Source of the DNA: Arcticibacterium luteifluviistationis
GTDB lineage: Bacteria > Bacteroidota > Bacteroidia > Cytophagales > Spirosomataceae
Assembly: GCF_003258705.1 (NCBI RefSeq)
Contig: NZ_CP029480.1
Coordinates: 3,348,001-3,412,000, forward strand
DNA: 64,000 nt
Reading direction: 5' to 3'
In this document: in pieces, positions 26,421 to 34,931 of the stretch
Layout of the letters: each line of letters begins with the position of its first letter
Position numbering within the stretch: the stretch's first letter is position 1
Program-made: the position numbers and the translations under genes
The notes under the pieces: generated by a model
The model's database searches: none
What the model was told of the DNA's origin: nothing
The model's input: only the letters and a program-made list of their open reading frames with translations

Positions 26421-27812
26421 ATGAATTTATACAGATTTAAAAAAAACGCTTTGGTAGCTCTACTACTTTCATTCATGTGTATGAATGTTTTTGGGCAGCA
26501 AATTGAAAAGCAAAAACCTTCCACATTAAAAGTAAGCGATGAAAGATTTGCAACCGTGAAAGCCTTAACCAATCACGGGACGTTTAGCTATCATCTTGAT
26601 AACACAGGTGACCTTGAAGTATCAGGTGCTTTACAAACTATTTTTAATGAACTGAGTGCCTTAAAAGATGTCTCTGCCACCATTACATTTTCACCTGGCG
26701 TATATTTTTTAGACGCCCCAGTTGTAGTTAAGATGGCCAGCATTAAATTGATTGGACATGGGCATGGAGGTATTGACATTCATGGTGCAAACCTTGAAAG
26801 CGGCACCATTTTCCGTTTCGGTAAAAACACTGGCCCCAATTGTATAACATTTGACTATGCTGGCCGAAGTCAGGCTTTTCCTTCTGGTGAATCACCATGG
26901 GATAATCAAAACCTAAAGGTAGAATTAGAAAATCTGTCTTTTGTAGGTTACAACAACACTGGAGTGAATACCGCAGACGGCTATAGCCGCTTTAGAGGTG
27001 ACGAGCCTAACTTTAGAGGATTACATTGGTATCCGGCGAAAGACAGATATCAAGACATTGAGAAGGAAGGTCAGCGAGCTATAGTTTTACCAAAACCAAC
27101 GAATGACAAAGGCTACGCAAAATGTGAATTATTAAGAGTGACCGGATGCTATTTTACAGAATTATATGTAGCTATAGAAATTGCCGATTGTGATGTTAGT
27201 TATATCAACAAAAACTGGTTTGGACAGTTGACCTATGGCGTACGCCTGCATGGCAATGGACAAGGCATGATGGTTAGTGATAATTTATTTGCCGACATGG
27301 AAACCGCTTTGGTGCTAGCAAAACCTATCTTTTCAACCTTTCATAATAATACTTTTGCCTATTTGAGCAAATGCTTTGAAATTGACAATATCGTAAATTC
27401 AACAATTACTGGTAATGCCATTTATAACTGGAAAATATCAACAGGAGCTGCAGCTTATGGCTCTTTTTGCTACGCAAAAAACTCAACGAATCTGAATATA
27501 TCTGGCAACTCCATTACGCAGTTTATGGATAGTAGAAAAAGAACACGCACCACAGATACCGAGCCAAATGGTCAATCTTTTATTCAGTTTGATAATGCCA
27601 AGCGGCTCATGTTCTCCAATAATATTATACATACACTTATTAGTCAAACGGTGCTTAGATTACATAATAGTAGTGACTGTGTCATAACAGACAATATTAT
27701 TACCTATGGAGAAAGCGGTAACGCAGTGGCTGAAACAGGAGCGTGTAGTAATAATTTTTATCGCCCTATTGACCCCAAAGACTCAGCCCCTTTTGATAAG
27801 TATAAGTATTAG
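26421..27812 (+). CDS. secreted right-handed beta-helix protein
   Basis: A 463-residue protein from ATG 26421 with a signal peptide (KKNALVALLLSFMCMNVFGQ). From about residue 90 it shows the short, regularly spaced hydrophobic strands and Asn ladders of right-handed parallel beta-helix (pectate-lyase-like) proteins: ISGNSITQ, FSNNIIHT, VITDNIITYG. A phage-tail-spike-like start (pectate lyase 3 type) is suggested by TFSPGVYFLDAPVVVK. It is probably a polysaccharide-binding or degrading enzyme; no catalytic residues can be assigned. The frame runs 12 codons further upstream, but the signal peptide fits this start. Confidence 0.72.
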   Translation: MNLYRFKKNALVALLLSFMCMNVFGQQIEKQKPSTLKVSDERFATVKALTNHGTFSYHLDNTGDLEVSGALQTIFNELSALKDVSATITFSPGVYFLDAPVVVKMASIKLIGHGHGGIDIHGANLESGTIFRFGKNTGPNCITFDYAGRSQAFPSGESPWDNQNLKVELENLSFVGYNNTGVNTADGYSRFRGDEPNFRGLHWYPAKDRYQDIEKEGQRAIVLPKPTNDKGYAKCELLRVTGCYFTELYVAIEIADCDVSYINKNWFGQLTYGVRLHGNGQGMMVSDNLFADMETALVLAKPIFSTFHNNTFAYLSKCFEIDNIVNSTITGNAIYNWKISTGAAAYGSFCYAKNSTNLNISGNSITQFMDSRKRTRTTDTEPNGQSFIQFDNAKRLMFSNNIIHTLISQTVLRLHNSSDCVITDNIITYGESGNAVAETGACSNNFYRPIDPKDSAPFDKYKY

Positions 27813-27820
27813 GAAATGAC

Positions 27821-27889
27821 TTATTCAAAACACTTACCTACCGAAAAATAAATGCTTTTGGCAGTACCAAGTAATTTCTCGAATTTCGG
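27821..27889 (-). pseudogene. gene-end fragment, second copy
   Basis: Twenty-two codons (PKFEKLLGTAKSIYFSVG...) match the start of the fragment at 26136-26306 at both DNA and protein level, then the frame ends at a stop. A short GGCGGAnAT piece on its right side is shared with the first copy. Confidence 0.5.
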
Positions 27890-28000
27890 TTACTAGGCGG
27901 AGATATTAAAGCTATACAAGCCCACCGTAGCTATAGTTCTCATGATATAATAAAAGGTTTAAATGGATAAATTTGTATTTTTGGTAAAACGCTGAACAGA

Positions 28001-28234
28001 ATGAATTTAGAAGCTCGAAAAATAGAATTTGTACAGGAATTTTTAAAACTCCAAAGTGAAGAGGTGGTTTCACGTCTTGAAAAGGCTTTAAGAAAAGAAA
28101 AAATTGCTTCTGACGAGCGTGTTTTTGAACCTATGACCCATGCTGAACTGAATAAAAGAATCGACAAATCTGAATCTGATTTCAGAAACAATCGCTTTAA
28201 AAGTAGTTCAGAACTTTTAGCCAAATTTGAATAA
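28001..28234 (+). CDS. putative type II antitoxin
   Basis: A 77-residue charged, helical protein. Its stop overlaps the start of the RelE/ParE-type toxin gene by one base (TAATG), the usual antitoxin-toxin coupling. A C-terminal amphipathic stretch (FKSSSELLAKFE) could wrap the toxin. I do not see a clear ribbon-helix-helix or helix-turn-helix, so antitoxin status rests on position. A TAAATTTG promoter-like octamer lies about 30 bases upstream. Confidence 0.65.
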   Translation: MNLEARKIEFVQEFLKLQSEEVVSRLEKALRKEKIASDERVFEPMTHAELNKRIDKSESDFRNNRFKSSSELLAKFE

Positions 28235-28551
28235 TGACCTTGAAAGTTATATGGTCTGAATTTGCTGAAACTCAACTCGACGAAATTTATGCGTATTATG
28301 AAAAGAAAGCAGGCTCAATAATTGCTAAAAAACTTCTGAAAGGAATCATTAACGAACCGAATAAATTAATTCAATTACCCTTAATTGGACAAGAAGAGGA
28401 GCTACTTAAAGAAAGAGAAATTCAGTATCGCTATTTAGTGTTCAAAAACTATAAAGTAATTTATTCTGTAGATAGGGAGAATGGATTTATAAAAATAGCC
28501 GACGTTTTTGATACTCGACAAAATCCACCAAAAATCAAACGCATGAAATAA
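28234..28551 (+). CDS. RelE/ParE superfamily toxin
   Basis: A 105-residue protein with the RelE/ParE core: IWSEFAETQLDEIYAYYEKKAG at the N-terminus, a central LLKGIINEPNKLIQLP helix, and the C-terminal strands YRYLVFKNYKVIYSV and KIADVFDTRQNP. The final Arg-Gln-Asn-Pro is typical of the family. It would be an mRNA-cleaving toxin or a gyrase inhibitor; the sequence does not decide between them. It is the second gene of an overlapping pair. Only decayed gene remnants and an abortive-infection-like protein lie nearby. Confidence 0.85.
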   Translation: MTLKVIWSEFAETQLDEIYAYYEKKAGSIIAKKLLKGIINEPNKLIQLPLIGQEEELLKEREIQYRYLVFKNYKVIYSVDRENGFIKIADVFDTRQNPPKIKRMK

Positions 28552-28605
28552 AGGCTCGTTCGCTGAAGCTTCTAGCTAAAGTTCCCCTTTCCTATATCAT
28601 CTAAT

Positions 28606-28671
28606 TTATGCACCCCAGCCTACCAAAAAATAAATGCTTTTGGTGGTACCAAGTAATTTCTTCAATTTCAC
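28606..28671 (-). pseudogene. gene-end fragment, third copy
   Basis: Twenty-one codons (KLLGTTKSIYFLVG...) match the two fragments at 26136 and 27821. The DNA match extends to about 28700 on the right (GGATGCTATTATCC against GGATATGATTATCC). Confidence 0.5.
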
Positions 28672-28814
28672 TTAATGACCGGATGCTATTATCCAGCAAC
28701 AAACGATTTGAATCGTATCTGCACCTTTTGATAGATACCCAGACCTTACCAATAACCAAGAGGAATGACTGAGAGGAGACTATGTAAAACCACATTAAAT
28801 TAAGAGGGTTAGGA

Positions 28815-29681
28815 ATGACAAAAGAAAAGGAATCTATATCTGAAAGACTAATATTTTGGTCAGCCATTGCACTAATGACCTTGGGTGTAATTATAATATG
28901 TTATTTGTTGTATGGATTGTCAAACAGTTTTTCACTATTTGGGGATGGCCAAATTTTACTTGATAAATCAGCACAGGTAGGAGATTTTATAGGTGGATTA
29001 GTTGGTGCATTGTGGTCTTTGTCCGGAATTCTTTTATTCTATCTGGCACTGAAAATGCAGTCAAAAGAATTTTTAGCACAAAAAGAAGAATTACAACTTC
29101 AAAGAGAAGAGATCCAGAATCAGAACACTGAATTCATGGTCAATAGAATTACAAACATAATTTATAAGCAATCTGAAATTATATCAAAATTTGAGGACTT
29201 ACTACACTTCAAAGTTCCCGTGAGAAACATCAACCTAAAGGGTTTTCTTGCCATTGACACTTTTAGTATATGGCATGCAGTCTCATTTCCTGACAATACA
29301 GATCTAAAGAAGTTCTCCAAAGCCAATCAGGATGAGTTTAATCTATTTAATGGTTTTATATTGGATAAAAACTCAAGAAGACATTTAGCATCACTTGAGG
29401 CTTCGCTGGAATTATGTGGAAGCCTAATTCTGCAGAAAAATAGAGATGGAGAGTTAATTTTAAATCCTACTACAAGAAATCAGTTAAGTTCCCTTTTGAA
29501 GCACAACTTTGACACTAAAAAAATAGTGAGCTATATTCACGGGCTGAAAAGAATTCACGAAATTCAGCTGCAACTTTTTAGAAATAATCCAAAAGCGTCG
29601 CCTGTAGCTAACCTTTATCCAATGCAGGAGATAAAAAGAGCGAACAAGATTCTTTCAACGATAAAAACAATAGATAGCTAA
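28815..29681 (+). CDS. membrane protein resembling putative phage abortive-infection proteins
   Basis: A 288-residue protein with two transmembrane helices (about 15-38 and 58-80). The intervening and following parts, VGDFIGGLVGALWSLSGILLFYLAL and then a Gln/Glu-rich coiled coil (about 85-115), are the layout of the putAbiC-type family of putative phage abortive-infection proteins. The cytoplasmic C-terminus is helical and unassigned. It follows a toxin-antitoxin pair among gene remnants, which supports a defence or accessory role. The defence activity is inference from family pattern and context. Confidence 0.55.
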   Translation: MTKEKESISERLIFWSAIALMTLGVIIICYLLYGLSNSFSLFGDGQILLDKSAQVGDFIGGLVGALWSLSGILLFYLALKMQSKEFLAQKEELQLQREEIQNQNTEFMVNRITNIIYKQSEIISKFEDLLHFKVPVRNINLKGFLAIDTFSIWHAVSFPDNTDLKKFSKANQDEFNLFNGFILDKNSRRHLASLEASLELCGSLILQKNRDGELILNPTTRNQLSSLLKHNFDTKKIVSYIHGLKRIHEIQLQLFRNNPKASPVANLYPMQEIKRANKILSTIKTIDS

Positions 29682-29774
29682 CAAGTGATATGAGTGGAAC
29701 TTGCTATTTCTGAGTTCATTCCCTATACTAAACTTTGTCGTCAATTAAATAAAAAGATAAGATTCATGGATGAC

Positions 29775-29810
29775 TTAAACTAAAAATTTGCAGTCAAATT
29801 TTTAGTTTAA
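29775..29810. terminator. perfect 16-bp AT-rich hairpin
   Basis: TTAAACTAAAAATTTG and CAAATTTTTAGTTTAA pair perfectly around CAGT. It lies 93 bases after the membrane-protein stop. A second hairpin, CCGAAGC-TTCTA-GCTTCGG, follows at 29868-29886. The first may terminate the 28815 gene; without G/C it would be a weak terminator. Nothing else is seen in 29682-29955. Confidence 0.45.
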
Positions 29811-29955
29811 GGTTTTGAATAGAGAAACCTCATTGAAAGATGCTTTCAGTTTAGAACAATCAGCTCCCCGAAGCTTCTAGCTTCGGAGTAGTGTTTCCAA
29901 GTCTCTGGCGTGATATGATAGTAAAGGCTACAAGTATTAAACACAAAGCCAAACC

Positions 29956-32322
29956 CTACTCCACCGCCCTCAACTTAGCAAAACTAAGCAGCAGCGTTTT
30001 CTCACCTACCGTATCAAAAACCACGGTGGCTTTATGGCTGTTGCCCATCATATCCATGGCGGTTATTCTTCCAAAACCAAACTTGGCGTGCTCCACTTTT
30101 ATTCCTGCTTTTAGCTCAGAAGGGCTACTCGGCACAAAGTTGGTTGATGGTTTATGCTCCACCTGCGGCACCGCTCTACTTACAGGTTTCAGCTTATTAA
30201 TTACCTGCTCTCTTTTTGAAGCTGCAGATGTATTGCTACTTAAAGGTCTAGTCGGTGGCATTTTATTACCCGTACTATTACTACTTCCGGTTCCTCCACT
30301 GTCATTTGACCTAAAAGATCGTAGCACATCGCTGTCGTTACCAAAATGCTTTGCCGTAGGCTTGGTATCCTTTGGCATATCTAGGTATTCCTCGTCTATT
30401 TCTAACAAGAAACGGCTAGGCTCACAGTAAGTCAGTCGTCCCCAGTTATAGCGGCTTTCGGCATAACTTAGCGTTAGGTCTTGCTCTGCTCTGGTAATGG
30501 CCACATAAAACAGACGGCGTTCCTCTTCTAAATCTGCTCGGTTATTAAGCATCATTTGCGATGGGAAAAGGTTTTCCTCTAAACCCACCACAAAAACGTG
30601 CGAAAACTCCAAACCCTTACTCCCATGAATAGTCATCATGGTTACTTTGTCGCTATCGCCATCTTCATCATCGGCATCTGCCGTACTGTATAAAGACACC
30701 GTTTGCAGAAAAGAGGTAAGGCTTTTATCCTCGTTTTCATCATCATCCACAAACTGCTTTACGGAGTTAAGTAGCTCCTGAATATTCTCATACCTCGCTA
30801 GCCCTTCCACCGTTTTATCGGCATATAGTTCGCGTAATATACCTGTAGTTTTAGCTATATGGGTGGCTAAGCTATGTGCATCTTGGTCTTTTTCCAGTTC
30901 TAAAGTATAGCTCTGAATTAACTCACCAAAACCTAACAATTTAGGCACCACAGCACCCGTCATAAACTCATTTGCATGACATATCACCTCCCAAAAAGAC
31001 TTCCCTGATTCGGCGGCTGACACCATTACTTTGGCTACTGAGGTAGATCCTATTCCTCTTTTAGGTAAGTTTATAATTCGCTTAAATGCTTCTTCGTCTT
31101 GCTGATTTACCGTAAATCGTAGATAGGCTAAAAGGTCTTTAATTTCCTTTCTTTGGTAGAAAGATAGGCCTCCAATTATCCTATACTTAATATTCATCTT
31201 TCGCAGAGCTTCCTCAAAAGCCCTAGACTGAGCATTGGTTCTGTACAGAATCGCAAAGTCTTCGTTTTTTAAACCGTTGGTAAGTTTTGAATCAAAAATC
31301 TTATTTGATATGATTCTCCCCTCCTCATTATCAGATGCGGCTTTTAAAACCTCAATTTTCTTTCCGGAATCGTTATCTGTAAATACATTTTTATCTAGCT
31401 GCTCGGTATTCTTTTTAATTAGCGAGTTGGCTGCATTCACAATGTTCTTGGTAGAACGGTAATTCTGTTCCAGCTTCACCGTAACCAGCTCTGGATAATC
31501 CTTCTTAAAGTTCAGGATATTCTGAATATTGGCACCACGGAAAGCATAAATACTCTGAGCATCATCACCCACCACGCAGATGTTTTGATGCACTGCAGAC
31601 AGCTTTCTGGTAATCAAATACTGCGACACGTTAGTATCTTGAAACTCATCTACCAGCACATGTTTAAACTTATGCTGATACTTGTTTAGTATATCTAAAT
31701 GGTCTCTAAAAAGCACATTAGTATTATACAGCAAATCGTCAAAATCCATGGCATTTGCCTGAAAACAACGCAATACGTATGTTCTATAAATTCTCCCTAT
31801 TTCGGGCATTCTAGCTCCTGCATCTTCCTCTCTAAAAATAGGGCTCTCATTATACATTTCATGTGACACCAAAGAGTTTTTGGCATTCGAAATCCTATTC
31901 AAAATAGGCCTAGGCTTATACACCTTATCGTCAAGACCGAACTCCTTTACAATGGTTTTTACCAGTGATTTGGAGTCGTCAGAATCATAAATAGAAAAGT
32001 TAGACGTATAGCCCAATACCTTTCCTTCGTACCTCAAAATTTTAGCAAAAACAGAGTGAAACGTACCCGACCAAAGGTTTCTGGCATTTGGCCCAATGAT
32101 TTTTTCAATCCTTTTTTTCATCTCTTCGGCGGCCTTATTAGTAAAGGTCAAAGACAAAATATTAAAAGGATCTACACCTTGCTCTATCAGCCAGGCAATT
32201 CTGTAAGTCAAAACACGAGTTTTTCCTGAGCCAGCACCTGCTATTATCATCAGAGGACCATTAGGATGTATAACGGCTTGCTTTTGAGGCGGATTAAGTT
32301 CTTCTAGGTATTTATTATTCAC
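29956..32322 (-). CDS. uvrD: UvrD/PcrA-type ATP-dependent DNA helicase
   Basis: A 788-residue superfamily 1A helicase. Motif Q/I: NPPQKQAV and GAGSGKT (residues 29-35); motif II VDEFQDTN; motif III DDAQSIYAFRGA; motif IV EQNYRS; motif V TIHGSKGLEF; motif VI YVAITRA. After a Ser/Asn/Thr-rich linker (about 665-735) the C-terminus ends in the Tudor-like domain of PcrA (KVEHAKFGFGRITAMD...). It unwinds DNA in nucleotide excision repair, mismatch repair and replication restart. Length is slightly over E. coli UvrD because of the linker. It is alone on its strand. Confidence 0.96.
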   Translation of the reverse strand: MNNKYLEELNPPQKQAVIHPNGPLMIIAGAGSGKTRVLTYRIAWLIEQGVDPFNILSLTFTNKAAEEMKKRIEKIIGPNARNLWSGTFHSVFAKILRYEGKVLGYTSNFSIYDSDDSKSLVKTIVKEFGLDDKVYKPRPILNRISNAKNSLVSHEMYNESPIFREEDAGARMPEIGRIYRTYVLRCFQANAMDFDDLLYNTNVLFRDHLDILNKYQHKFKHVLVDEFQDTNVSQYLITRKLSAVHQNICVVGDDAQSIYAFRGANIQNILNFKKDYPELVTVKLEQNYRSTKNIVNAANSLIKKNTEQLDKNVFTDNDSGKKIEVLKAASDNEEGRIISNKIFDSKLTNGLKNEDFAILYRTNAQSRAFEEALRKMNIKYRIIGGLSFYQRKEIKDLLAYLRFTVNQQDEEAFKRIINLPKRGIGSTSVAKVMVSAAESGKSFWEVICHANEFMTGAVVPKLLGFGELIQSYTLELEKDQDAHSLATHIAKTTGILRELYADKTVEGLARYENIQELLNSVKQFVDDDENEDKSLTSFLQTVSLYSTADADDEDGDSDKVTMMTIHGSKGLEFSHVFVVGLEENLFPSQMMLNNRADLEEERRLFYVAITRAEQDLTLSYAESRYNWGRLTYCEPSRFLLEIDEEYLDMPKDTKPTAKHFGNDSDVLRSFRSNDSGGTGSSNSTGNKMPPTRPLSSNTSAASKREQVINKLKPVSRAVPQVEHKPSTNFVPSSPSELKAGIKVEHAKFGFGRITAMDMMGNSHKATVVFDTVGEKTLLLSFAKLRAVE

Positions 32323-32549
32323 TGCAGTCTAAAAAATGACGAATTACAAAGATAATAATGATTGACGATAACCGTCATCTCATAAAAGATATAAACGGTA
32401 TGAATTCTTCATATCAATTCTAATTCATAAAATATAACATTAAAGACTAGTTTAGGCTTACTGAAAAATAATTAAGGGATTTAAAACAAATTGATTGAAC
32501 CTTATTAATCAAATGAAAGCCTTTAACTACAATTTCAGAAACCATCGTA

Positions 32550-32830
32550 AATTACTTCAAATTGTTTCTTCTTGTCTTGCCAGACTGCCCTTCATTTTTG
32601 TTTAGGCAAAAACGAAGCAAAAACCATTACCAAAATAAACTTGCACAATAAAAATTCATTAGAGAGTTCGTATTAGAATTTTATGAAAATGAATTTTGAT
32701 GGTGCTTCAAACAGGATTTTGGCAATTCGGAATTCACTTTTCATCTTGGCTATTCAATACCCACTAATTATCAACACTCTGACCATCTGAATGTTCTGGC
32801 GGTTACCGGATTTAATATTTTTTAACATTC
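32550..32830. repeat. dispersed intergenic repeat, copy B
   Basis: Matches copy A at 1737-1995 in the same orientation. Here CTTCATTTTTG-TTTAGG-CAAAAACGAAG forms an 11-bp stem with one mismatch; copy A lacks part of it. The match includes CTTCAAACAG-ATTTTGG-AATTC and a late TTAACATT/TTAATATT piece. No ORF. Confidence 0.7.
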
Positions 32831-32929
32831 GATATATCTCCCTGTACTGTCTGAGCACAGTTTAAATTCTAAACTATAAAAAATAAACAACTAGTTTCAT
32901 TTCAAAAATTTAAAATGTGTGAGTTTACA

Positions 32930-33115
32930 GGGTATTGTTTTCTTTGATTCGTTTCTTTTCAAAAAGAAATGAATGCCAGGCGGCAGGCCTCCCCGCTGGA
33001 AAGCGAGCCAAGTGAAAGGTGTGTTAGAATCAGAAAAAACACTTCTCCAAACGGCCAAGACTATGAGGGCTTCGCCAAAACCCATATATTGCATTACATC
33101 TTAAAGCAAAGAAAA
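32930..33115. other. GC-richer pseudo-coding stretch upstream of the asparagine-synthase-like gene
   Basis: Both strands are open for 60 codons or more here. The minus-strand reading (GGLPPGIHFFLKRNESKK) resembles a type of spurious ORF that I remember around many Bacteroidota genes, linked to the TTTCTTTGATTCGTTTC block at 32938. I take it as a conserved non-coding or relic element, not a gene. The rest of 32323-33128 contains copy B of the dispersed repeat and AT-rich sequence. Confidence 0.3.
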
Positions 33116-33128
33116 AGCTTAAATCAAT

Positions 33129-34931
33129 TTGTCAAAATACCTCCATATTCAGCAGTTTAATGGTCCGTTAACGTATCCAGACCTACAGCCGATGCTTCGC
33201 AAACTGGGCTATACCATGCTGGGCAATGGGCAATCTTTTCAACAATTTGGTCAAAAACCTAAAGTGGTCGATAGAGCCAAAGAAAGTTGGCTTTTAGATA
33301 TTTACCCCGAAAGAGATTTCTTTAGTATTGACAACCTGGACGAAATAGAAGGCGAATTCTCTGGCCTTTACTTTCATAAAATGAAATATTCGGTAGACCT
33401 CTTCCGAGATGCTTTTGGGGTCAAAAGCCTTTACTATTATTTCAAAGACGACTTATTAATAGCTTCCAATGAGTTAAGATCTATTTTGGCATGTCTTCCT
33501 AAAATGCCAGAAATCAATAAAAGTGAAATAGCCGCCTACTTTGATGCAGATTCTGATAATGACTTCGTCAAAGAAGCTACCTTCTTTCAAGACATCAAAA
33601 GAGTTTTACCTGGTCAAAGATTACACTTTAGAGCAGGACAGATAGAAAGTAGTTTTTTCTGGCAACCTAACTTTAACAGAACAGAAAGCCCAGAAGAGCT
33701 GGTCAAAAAGTTTAGAGAACGACTTCAATATGTCACACTTCAAAGAACAGAAAAGCAAGAGAAAGTAGCTGCCAATTTAAGTGGTGGTTTGGATTCCTCC
33801 TCCCTCTGTTCCATCATCAGCAAAGAGTCAAACGCAAACCTAAAAGGTATTTTCTTTGATAGTGAAGGTTCTGCCTCTTTTGAAAAGAAATATGCCAAAG
33901 AAGTGGCGGATTCTGGCTCATTTAATATGACCGAAGTGGTTTTAGAAGATGACTTGTATGCCTCCATTCGGAAAATTACACGGCTCACCTGTAAACCAGA
34001 GAGCATGATTATTCCGTCCGCCATATTTCTTCCTATTATGAATGCCGCGGCATTACATGGCGGCCATATTTTGGTTTCAGGTCATGGTGGCGATAGCACC
34101 GTAGGTTATGGACATGCCTATGTGAAGACCCTAATAAGCCGCTTCAAGTTCAAAAAACTACGTGAAGTACTGCTTAACAAATGGCTCTTAAAAGACGAAG
34201 ATGATGCCGAGCCTTTTGAAGAATATTTCATTCAACAAGTTTTCAGCCAGTCGAAAGGTTCAAAAGCCATAATGGCTTTGAAAATGTTTTTGTCTACCCA
34301 GTTTAGTTACGCTTTATTATGGCAAAAGATAAAATCGAATCTTAAAAAAACTGGAAACGATAGCAATGCCTTCCCTCCTATTTTAAACGATTTTAGTTTT
34401 GAGCAGTCAAAACCTTCCGCTTTAGAGAATTGGTATAAAAGCATCAAACAGGCACATCATTTTAATTATGTCAAAAACAGCCTTTTGGGCTTAGGCACCC
34501 AGTCCATGGAAACTTTGGACGCCATGAGTAGGCAGTATAACTTAGTCTCCACCTATCCTTTTTTAGACAAAGAACTGTTAAGCCTAGCGGCCAATGTTCC
34601 GTCAGAACTCAACTTTCAAAATGGATATTTACGTGGTACTTTAAGAGATGCCATGAAAGGAGTTTTACCTGAAAACGTAAGAGTCAGGACTAGAAAAGCA
34701 GCTTTTAATGATTTTGCTTATGACAGTTTCTATAAATTAGAGACAAAATGCAGCCCTATTTTTACGGACCAACATTTGCTCTGGCAATACGTTAATAAAA
34801 CAGCATACGAACAACATATAGCTAGAATCAAAAACGAAAACATTCCACTAAACGAAAAAGGAGCTGACCTTTGGAAAAGCTTTAAAGTAATATATCTTGG
34901 TATATGGTTAAACGAATTTTATACTTCCTAG
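33129..34931 (+). CDS. asparagine-synthase-related protein with degenerate glutaminase half
   Basis: A protein of 600 residues from TTG 33129 (an upstream in-frame stop lies 6 bases before; the next ATG is 21 codons in). The N-terminal part resembles the class II glutamine amidotransferase fold (FSGLYFHKMKYSVDLFRDAFGVKSLYYYF) but has no Cys at position 2. The C-terminal half has the ATP pyrophosphatase motif NLSGGLDSSSLCS, the VSGHGGDSTVGYG loop and a late RGTLRDAMKGVLP. Loss of the nucleophilic Cys suggests it uses ammonia or forms an amide in another context, as in lactam or lasso-peptide cyclases. No precursor peptide is evident. Its end overlaps the lipoprotein gene by 28 bases. Confidence 0.72.
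   Translation: MSKYLHIQQFNGPLTYPDLQPMLRKLGYTMLGNGQSFQQFGQKPKVVDRAKESWLLDIYPERDFFSIDNLDEIEGEFSGLYFHKMKYSVDLFRDAFGVKSLYYYFKDDLLIASNELRSILACLPKMPEINKSEIAAYFDADSDNDFVKEATFFQDIKRVLPGQRLHFRAGQIESSFFWQPNFNRTESPEELVKKFRERLQYVTLQRTEKQEKVAANLSGGLDSSSLCSIISKESNANLKGIFFDSEGSASFEKKYAKEVADSGSFNMTEVVLEDDLYASIRKITRLTCKPESMIIPSAIFLPIMNAAALHGGHILVSGHGGDSTVGYGHAYVKTLISRFKFKKLREVLLNKWLLKDEDDAEPFEEYFIQQVFSQSKGSKAIMALKMFLSTQFSYALLWQKIKSNLKKTGNDSNAFPPILNDFSFEQSKPSALENWYKSIKQAHHFNYVKNSLLGLGTQSMETLDAMSRQYNLVSTYPFLDKELLSLAANVPSELNFQNGYLRGTLRDAMKGVLPENVRVRTRKAAFNDFAYDSFYKLETKCSPIFTDQHLLWQYVNKTAYEQHIARIKNENIPLNEKGADLWKSFKVIYLGIWLNEFYTS

Noticed and set aside
29891-30430. 179-codon plus-strand gene
   Set aside because: It is antisense to the C-terminal, low-complexity part of the UvrD helicase and has no recognisable feature.
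32897-33094. 65-codon minus-strand gene upstream of the asparagine-synthase-like gene
   Set aside because: Although its reading looks like proteins often deposited from Bacteroidota, the other strand is open too and no start signal or domain is present. Kept only as a non-coding element.
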